Source: Hippopus hippopus (Eukaryota; Mollusca; Bivalvia; Cardiida; Cardiidae). From it: a stretch of 64,000 bases of DNA. Shown here one piece after another: positions 62,001 through 64,000 of the stretch. The notes beneath the pieces are model-generated. The model did no database searches, was not told where the DNA came from, and worked only from the letters and a program-made list of their open reading frames with translations. Each line of letters opens with the position of its first letter. The stretch's first letter is position 1. The stretch lies in contig OX328112.1 of assembly GCA_946811185.2 (NCBI GenBank), positions 16,969,215-17,033,214 on the forward strand, given 5' to 3'. The position numbers were made by a program, and so were the translations under genes.

Positions 62001-63780
62001 CATATACAAAGCTTGACGGATTAAGACTTTCATTACCAATCTCAATGAAGCACACACAATACAGCAAAATGTTGACAGATTCATACTGTTGTTGCCCATT
62101 TCAATTTCTAGAGGCAGTCAGTCAAAGTAAAGCGCCACAGATCTATACTTTTATTTTCAATCTCAATTACATGCAAGGGTTGAATAGATTTATTATAGAT
62201 CAATAGATTTATACATGTACTTTAATCGCCAATCTCAATCACAGGCAGACAGTCATAGCAAACAATAAGCAGATTTATACTTTCTTGCAACAGAACACAT
62301 AGAGTCATAGCAAAACCCTTATAGAACTATACTTTAAGTCTTTATTAACTCTTTACCAAACAACAAGATTTTCAATTTGACCAAATTAAAAGCTTTTGCA
62401 GACAACTAACTAAATACAGCTCAAGAAATGGCTATGTCTTTGACAGGGTGAAAAACATTGTAGGAAAAGGAGAAAATGCTGATTACCAGCATCCTGTTTC
62501 CCACAATTTTTTCAAAACCCTTTTTTCTTCAGGGTCCTTCAAACTTTTGATTGTGAAGTAAAGGGTTAATTGCCACTCTGAACTAGTGAAAGACATTCAA
62601 AGCAAAAGGCTACCTATGCTCTATTCTCATTGAGGATATACTGTTGTAACAAACTGTAGATGCATTGATGCAAGATTTGCCCATCTGAGTTACAGGCAGA
62701 CAGTTACAGAAAAAGATTGACAGATTTTAAGTTTTCATTTCCAATCTTAATCAGAGGCAGACAGCCATAGCAAAAGGCTGGTAGGTATACAATGGAATAG
62801 CTAATCTCAGTAACAGAAATGCAATAATATCGAACGGTTGACAGATTCCCTGTGTCATTACTAACATCAATTGGATATGAAAATTCACAGCAAATGAATA
62901 GTTTCATTGTCTATCGCATCAAGACCTGTAGAGTCATGGAAACGGGCAGACAGATTTGTGCTCCATTTGACCATCTCAAATAGAGACCGCCAGTCATAGC
63001 ACATGGTTGAAAGATTTTTGGTTTTCATTTCTAATCTCAATTAGAGGCAGACAGTCATAGCAAAAGGTTGACAAATTCATTCTTTTATTACCCATCCTAA
63101 TTAACTCTTTCCATACCAAAGACGACATCAGGAGCTTTTGTGTACAGCGTAGATCAAGATCAGACTGCACAAAACATGCAGTCTGATCTGTGATCTACAC
63201 TGTCCACTGCCTTATTCTGTATTATGAATGAACCGTATCTTGATCTTGTGGTGAAACTGCATCTGTAGTGACTGAGTAAATGGTATTTATTTATTCAGTA
63301 GTGAAAGAGTTAAAGGTAGATAGTCATTGCAACAGATTAATAGATTCATTCTTTCATTCCTAATCTCAACAGAAGGCAGGCAATTAACTCTTTACCAAAC
63401 GACAAAAATTTAGACTTGTCCAAATTGCACGCATTAGCAGACGAAAAAATAAATGGGACTGAAACACTGGAATTTGTTTAGGGATGGGTAGAACAGGGTG
63501 GTAATAATCATCTTTTTCCTTTTTCCACAATGTTTTTTACCTTTTCCGATACAAAAAATATCATTTGCAACACACTTTATTTGTTGTCTGCAAAAGCTTA
63601 AAATTTGGACCAGTCTAAGATTTTGTTGTTTGGTAAAAGAGCTACAGCCATACAATCATAGCCAACGGATGATTTGTACTGTCATTGAACATTATTTACT
63701 GAAATACAAGATAAAGGTTCCAAGGGGGCCATGCGAATATATGCCAGCCTAGTTTTTACCTCACCAACTTTCCTTCTCTC
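49808..63780 (-). CDS. SPFH/band-7-like membrane protein gene, 5' end outside window (gene span)
   Basis: Seen: nine minus-strand exons (63780-63760, 59572-59527, 58828-58789, 56930-56786, 55676-55480, 53207-53026, 51957-51782, 50772-50685, 50049-49808) join without a frame break to 1137 nt ending in TAA; phases agree at all eight junctions. In window numbering: polar N-terminus 1-35, basic stretch 36-52, transmembrane segment ~53-73, SPFH-like region ~85-250 with an eight-Cys insert at ~212-235, charged Ala/Glu/Lys helix ~265-345, short C-terminus ending LTAP. Known: stomatin/prohibitin/flotillin proteins share a membrane anchor, SPFH domain and Ala/Glu helix, and form membrane rings or scaffolds. 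Inferred: a divergent member. Three NX[S/T] sequons lie after the membrane segment, which would fit an extracytoplasmic domain. The family call is from pattern only. Confidence 0.78.
50235..50482 (-). mobile_element. SINE F copy in SPFH-gene intron
   Basis: Same strand as the gene; the head is truncated upstream of the B box (GGTTTGAATTCCC near 50475). It lies between the last two exons. Confidence 0.7.
50685..50772 (-). CDS. SPFH-like gene, helical exon
   Basis: 88 nt, phase 0 in, 1 out. Acceptor AAGAATTCTTACAG, donor GAAG|GTAAGG. Encodes IEKEKEYFLQEHAVTTKQTE and the following helix, rich in Glu, Lys and Gln, as in the coiled-coil region after SPFH domains. Confidence 0.83.
51225..51755. 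repeat. Intronic minisatellite, ~45-bp unit
   Basis: About eleven degenerate units containing TGGTGACATATCCCCC, CATTTATATAAGA and CAGCTATACTTGA, lying between two exons of the SPFH-like gene. A poly-C run interrupts it near 51500. Confidence 0.8.
51782..51957 (-). CDS. SPFH-like gene, cysteine-rich insert exon
   Basis: 176 nt, phase 1 in, 0 out. Acceptor ATATTTCAG, donor CTAGAG|GTAAGT. The first ~28 residues hold eight cysteines (pattern CC-x2-CC-x3-C-x5-C-x2-C-x4-C), followed by YHVDVRYFFLMDVTIPHEVF, an ordinary last strand of an SPFH domain. The spacing would suit disulphides or metal binding, but no known zinc finger is claimed. Confidence 0.83.
52228..52545 (+). mobile_element. SINE F copy in SPFH-gene intron
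   Basis: Diverged head GTAGCTGAGTCTGGGTAGCA with B box GGTTTGAATTCCC; the 3' end TGATGTTGAGAACAGAATTC is followed by CAGTCAATCAATTA. Confidence 0.72.
52747..52976 (-). mobile_element. C element in SPFH-gene intron
   Basis: TTAATCTTTCACCACACAAC to GTGGTACAGAGTTAA; centre GAAAATGCTGGTAACCAGCA. It ends 50 bp downstream (gene sense) of the exon at 53026. Confidence 0.75.
53026..53207 (-). CDS. SPFH-like gene, central SPFH-like exon
   Basis: 182 nt, phase 2 in, 1 out. Acceptor GTTCTTTCAG, donor GGAG|GTATAG. It begins with the codon split across the intron (Arg-Pro-Lys-Glu-Ile) and contains VFRKIITSSIRTMAGTTFTV, which fits the long helix of the SPFH fold. NRT at FRFNRTFVERE is a possible glycosylation site if this side is lumenal or extracellular. 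Confidence 0.83.
53236..53458 (-). mobile_element. SINE G copy in SPFH-gene intron
   Basis: Minus strand head GCTGGGTAGCTCAGTGGTAA at 53456, body CCTCTCACCTCTGAAGCAGG, 3' part GTAGGTGCACTGACCGCCAT. It sits only 29 bp upstream of the exon at 53207. Confidence 0.75.
53570..53862. repeat. Intronic minisatellite, left part
   Basis: Degenerate tandem units of ~37-42 bp with AAAATAGTGTGCACTA and TATCTCATTGTGATATCTC. It continues at 55125 on the far side of the inserted element. Confidence 0.75.
53863..55124. mobile_element. 1.26-kb terminal-inverted-repeat element in SPFH-gene intron
   Basis: Ends are inverted repeats of ~16 bp, CAGGGATGCATCTAGA at left and the complement of CAGGGTTGCATCTAGA at right, one mismatch. 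ATTATG flanks both sides (53857-53862 and 55125-55130) as a 6-bp target duplication, and the intronic minisatellite resumes in register outside. No transposase is readable, so it is non-autonomous. The CAGGG ends recall hAT elements, but those duplicate 8 bp, so the superfamily is open. It carries a copy of the promoter-like block at ~54820-54900. Confidence 0.8.
55125..55520. repeat. Intronic minisatellite, right part, running into the exon
   Basis: About ten units. The clearest, CTTAGAAAATAGTGTGCA followed by a TATCTCATTGTGATATCTCAC-like half, recurs at 55323, 55401 and 55480. The unit at 55480 is coding: it forms the 3' end of the SPFH-like exon and its splice donor. Confidence 0.8.
55480..55676 (-). 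CDS. SPFH-like gene, first half of SPFH-like domain
   Basis: 197 nt, phase 0 in, 2 out. Acceptor TTTATTGACAG; donor CTAAG|GTGAGA at 55479. It encodes a strand-rich segment including YRGCYILGPDTQF and VFTVDTIPITMRYSAHYFL, the layout usual at the start of SPFH domains. Oddly, the last ~30 coding bases plus the donor are one unit of the minisatellite filling the adjoining intron (see findings). Confidence 0.82.
55975..56258 (+). mobile_element. SINE F copy with deletion between A and B boxes
   Basis: Reads CCCCGGTAGCTCAGTTGTGG then GTTCAATCTCTGG: ~30 bp of the tRNA-like head is missing, which should kill the promoter. The body is otherwise close to the copy at 31003. Confidence 0.75.
56255..56768. 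mobile_element. Two C elements, the first decayed
   Basis: 56258-56400 (GATGATAAAATATAAAACTT, GAAAGCATTTGTAGACGAC) and 56540-56768 (TTATAACCCTTACCAAGCCT to TGTGTGGTAAAGGGGAAA), centre GAAAATGATGGTAACCAGCA. Confidence 0.65.
56786..56930 (-). CDS. SPFH-like gene, transmembrane exon
   Basis: 145 nt, phase 2 in, 0 out. Acceptor TTACTTCTGCAG, donor CATCAG|GTAAGA. It encodes a basic lead (RKGNRLAEFLRRQPPNR) followed by about 21 hydrophobic residues starting LILIGVLVLAFIG, the only membrane segment in the protein. The positive charges before the helix predict a cytosolic N-terminus by the positive-inside rule. Confidence 0.83.
57341..57540 (-). mobile_element. C element
   Basis: ACCCTTTACCACACAATCCC to TGTTGTGTGGTTAAGAAA; centre GAAAATGCAGGTTACCAGTA. 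Confidence 0.65.
57551..57790 (-). mobile_element. SINE F copy, decayed
   Basis: Minus-strand body GAGAAGCAGTCAGTGGCTCG and 3' end CCACTGCAGTTTAACTGAAA. It is adjacent to the better copy at 57898 in the same direction. Confidence 0.65.
57898..58198 (-). mobile_element. SINE F copy, full length
   Basis: Head near 58198 (CCCGGTAGCTCAGTCGGTAG) with intact A box, B box GGTTCGATCCC, tail AATCAATC. Possibly still able to be transcribed. Confidence 0.82.
58383..58597 (+). mobile_element. B element, complete
   Basis: TTATTAACCCTTAGACTTCT to GCAGGACAAGGATTAA; core GATCAGACTGCAC/AGAAC perfect. 190 bp from the 40-nt exon. Confidence 0.82.
58789..58828 (-). CDS. SPFH-like gene, 40-nt N-terminal exon
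   Basis: Phase 1 in, 2 out; acceptor CATTTTTCAG, donor CAAG|GTATAA. Encodes GPVSYMEEGTEEA and two bases of Arg. The internal Met is a possible alternative start, but the two upstream exons stay in frame, so translation probably begins further upstream. Confidence 0.72.
59090..59411. mobile_element. R1 element, complete, reference copy
   Basis: CTTTAAGTAACAATAGCTGC to TTGCCACTATTTGGCCTTT, ~320 bp, imperfect palindrome: AAAGTATGGAAATTATTGTG is mirrored by ATTTTCCATACTTTTAAATG, and GTTAGTTGCTGGCAGAG by CTGCCAGCAACTAA. It sits in the SPFH-gene intron 116 bp from an exon. Confidence 0.82.
59527..59572 (-). CDS. SPFH-like gene, small N-terminal exon
   Basis: 46 nt, phase 0 in and 1 out: LSPEEKNSASARVDQ plus the first base of a Gly codon. 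Acceptor GACTGTTGCAG, donor CAAG|GTAATA. Polar, predicted to be disordered, on the N-terminal side of the membrane anchor. Confidence 0.68.
59619..60050. mobile_element. Two C elements, decayed
   Basis: 59625-59806 (CTACTCCAAATTGAAAGCTT to TGTGGGGTAAAGGGTTAA) and ~59860-60050 (GAAAACCTTGCAGGAAAAG-like centre, TGTCTGGGAAAGAGTTA). Confidence 0.55.
60420..60935. mobile_element. Two C elements
   Basis: 60425-60640 (minus; centre AGATGCTGCTATCCAGCATC, ending AATGGTAAAGGGTTTC) and 60714-60935 (plus; TTAACCCTTTCCCAAACAAC to GATTGTTTGGTTAA), centre GAAATGCTGGTTACCAGCAT. Confidence 0.68.
60970..61466 (-). mobile_element. Two C elements
   Basis: 60970-61232 (TTAACCCTTTACCACATAAA to TGTAGGGTAAAGGGTTA; the centre replaced by GCTTGTAACAAGC) and 61271-61466 (TTAACCCTTTACCAAACAAT to GTTTGGTAAAGAGTTAA; centre halved). 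Confidence 0.7.
61747..61983 (+). mobile_element. C element inside intronic tandem repeat
   Basis: GTTAACTCTTTACCACACAA to TTGTTTGGTAAAGTGTTTA; centre GAAAATGCTGTTAACCAGCA. Confidence 0.7.
62345..62573 (+). mobile_element. C element inside intronic tandem repeat
   Basis: TTAACTCTTTACCAAACAAC to GTGAAGTAAAGGGTTAA; centre GAAAATGCTGATTACCAGCA. Confidence 0.72.
63103..63315. mobile_element. B variant with TTAACTCTTTCCATACC ends
   Basis: TTAACTCTTTCCATACCAAA at left, TTCAGTAGTGAAAGAGTTAA at right; core GATCAGACTGCAC with spacer AAAAC and right arm ATGCAGTCTGATC (one change). A fourth set of ends around the same core. Confidence 0.72.
63385..63652. mobile_element. C element, long-arm variant
   Basis: TTAACTCTTTACCAAACGAC at left; the right end reads as a second left arm (GCAAAAGCTTAAAATTTGGA, GTTGTTTGGTAAAAGAGCTA). 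Both ends therefore look like left arms: a symmetrical recombinant of two copies. Confidence 0.55.
63760..63780 (-). CDS. SPFH-like gene, 21-nt microexon
   Basis: Exactly seven codons (ERRKVGE), phase 0-0, between acceptor TTTTACAATAG and donor GAG|GTAAAA. It reads into the next exon in frame. The small size makes it easy to mistake for chance; support is the two splice sites and the compatible phase. Upstream exons would lie beyond 64000. Confidence 0.5.
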
Positions 63781-64000
63781 CTATTGTAAAACAATCAAGA
63801 ATCAGTAGAAAATTTATAAAATTCTAATGCCTGGATGAAATATGAGGATTTGATGCCTGGGGTACAATGTCTTAGATAAATAGAAGGAAAGAAAACAAAC
63901 AAAGCAAAGCGAAGTGATCAATCAACAGAAATGTTTCCCAATTCTTAATTTTTAGAATGGTAGGAAAGGAAATTTGGAAAGGAGAAACTGCTGTTTACCA

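Larger units (their letters stand above)
61540..63380. repeat. Intronic degenerate tandem repeat interrupted by C and B elements
   Basis: Units of ~60-100 bp share GGCAGACAGTCATAGCAAA, GTTGACAGATTTAT, TTTCATTTCCAATCTCAAT. At least a dozen are seen. C elements sit at 61747 and 62345 and a B-type element at 63105, so the array is older than those insertions. Confidence 0.7.

Overview
The window is animal nuclear DNA, AT-rich and packed with repeats, most likely from a bivalve mollusc. The clues are three elements that resemble the bivalve 'pearl' family (cores of ~165 bp tandem repeats, an ACGG-rich stretch, a terminal hairpin), many short foldback elements, several tRNA-derived SINE families and decayed invertebrate-type LINEs. 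Species cannot be fixed from sequence alone. No operons, CRISPR arrays, rRNA genes or true tRNA genes were seen.

Only two host genes are supported, both on the minus strand, and both rebuilt here from reading frame, splice sites and matching intron phases. (1) A complete-looking ankyrin-repeat gene lies at 26954-35661: five coding exons, 1113 nt, 370 codons plus stop, every intron in phase 1. (2) A membrane-anchored SPFH/band-7-like gene lies at 49808-63780: nine coding exons in the window, 1137 nt, 378 codons plus stop. Its 5' end lies beyond the right edge. It has one transmembrane segment, an SPFH-like domain broken by an eight-cysteine insert, and a charged helical C-terminal region.

Layout. 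1-8.7 kb: foldback elements (families C, D, B, R1), often nested. 8.7-16.2 kb: two LINE remnants (one minus; one plus and inserted into an R1 element), SINEs and E elements. 16.2-26.9 kb: dispersed foldback elements, a 31-bp minisatellite (22.2-22.56 kb), a promoter-like duplicated block (20.1 kb) and a short pearl-like element (25.4 kb). 26.95-35.7 kb: ankyrin gene with E, C, B and SINE insertions in its 5.4 kb intron. 35.7-49.8 kb: intergenic, with GAT and AAAG microsatellites and two pearl-like elements; the larger is 4.3 kb with a higher-order tandem array. 49.8-63.8 kb: the SPFH-like gene, whose introns hold three different minisatellites, a 1.26 kb terminal-inverted-repeat element and many C elements.

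Family names used below are local labels. C: ~225 bp, TTAACYCTTTA ends, central palindrome with GAAAATGCTGG. B: ~200 bp, TTAACCCTT ends, core palindrome with GATCAGACTGCAC. E: ~265 bp, GAGCCATGCTCTGTGAAAAG ends, core with GGTCAGCCTGCGC. D: ~265 bp, TRGCCTGCAACAC ends, core with GATCAGCCTGCGC. R1: ~300 bp imperfect palindrome with GTAAACAAAG. F, G, J, K, L: tRNA-related SINEs. H: pearl-like. The cores of B, D and E share one 13-5-13 nt dyad although their ends are unrelated; this is the most unusual pattern seen.
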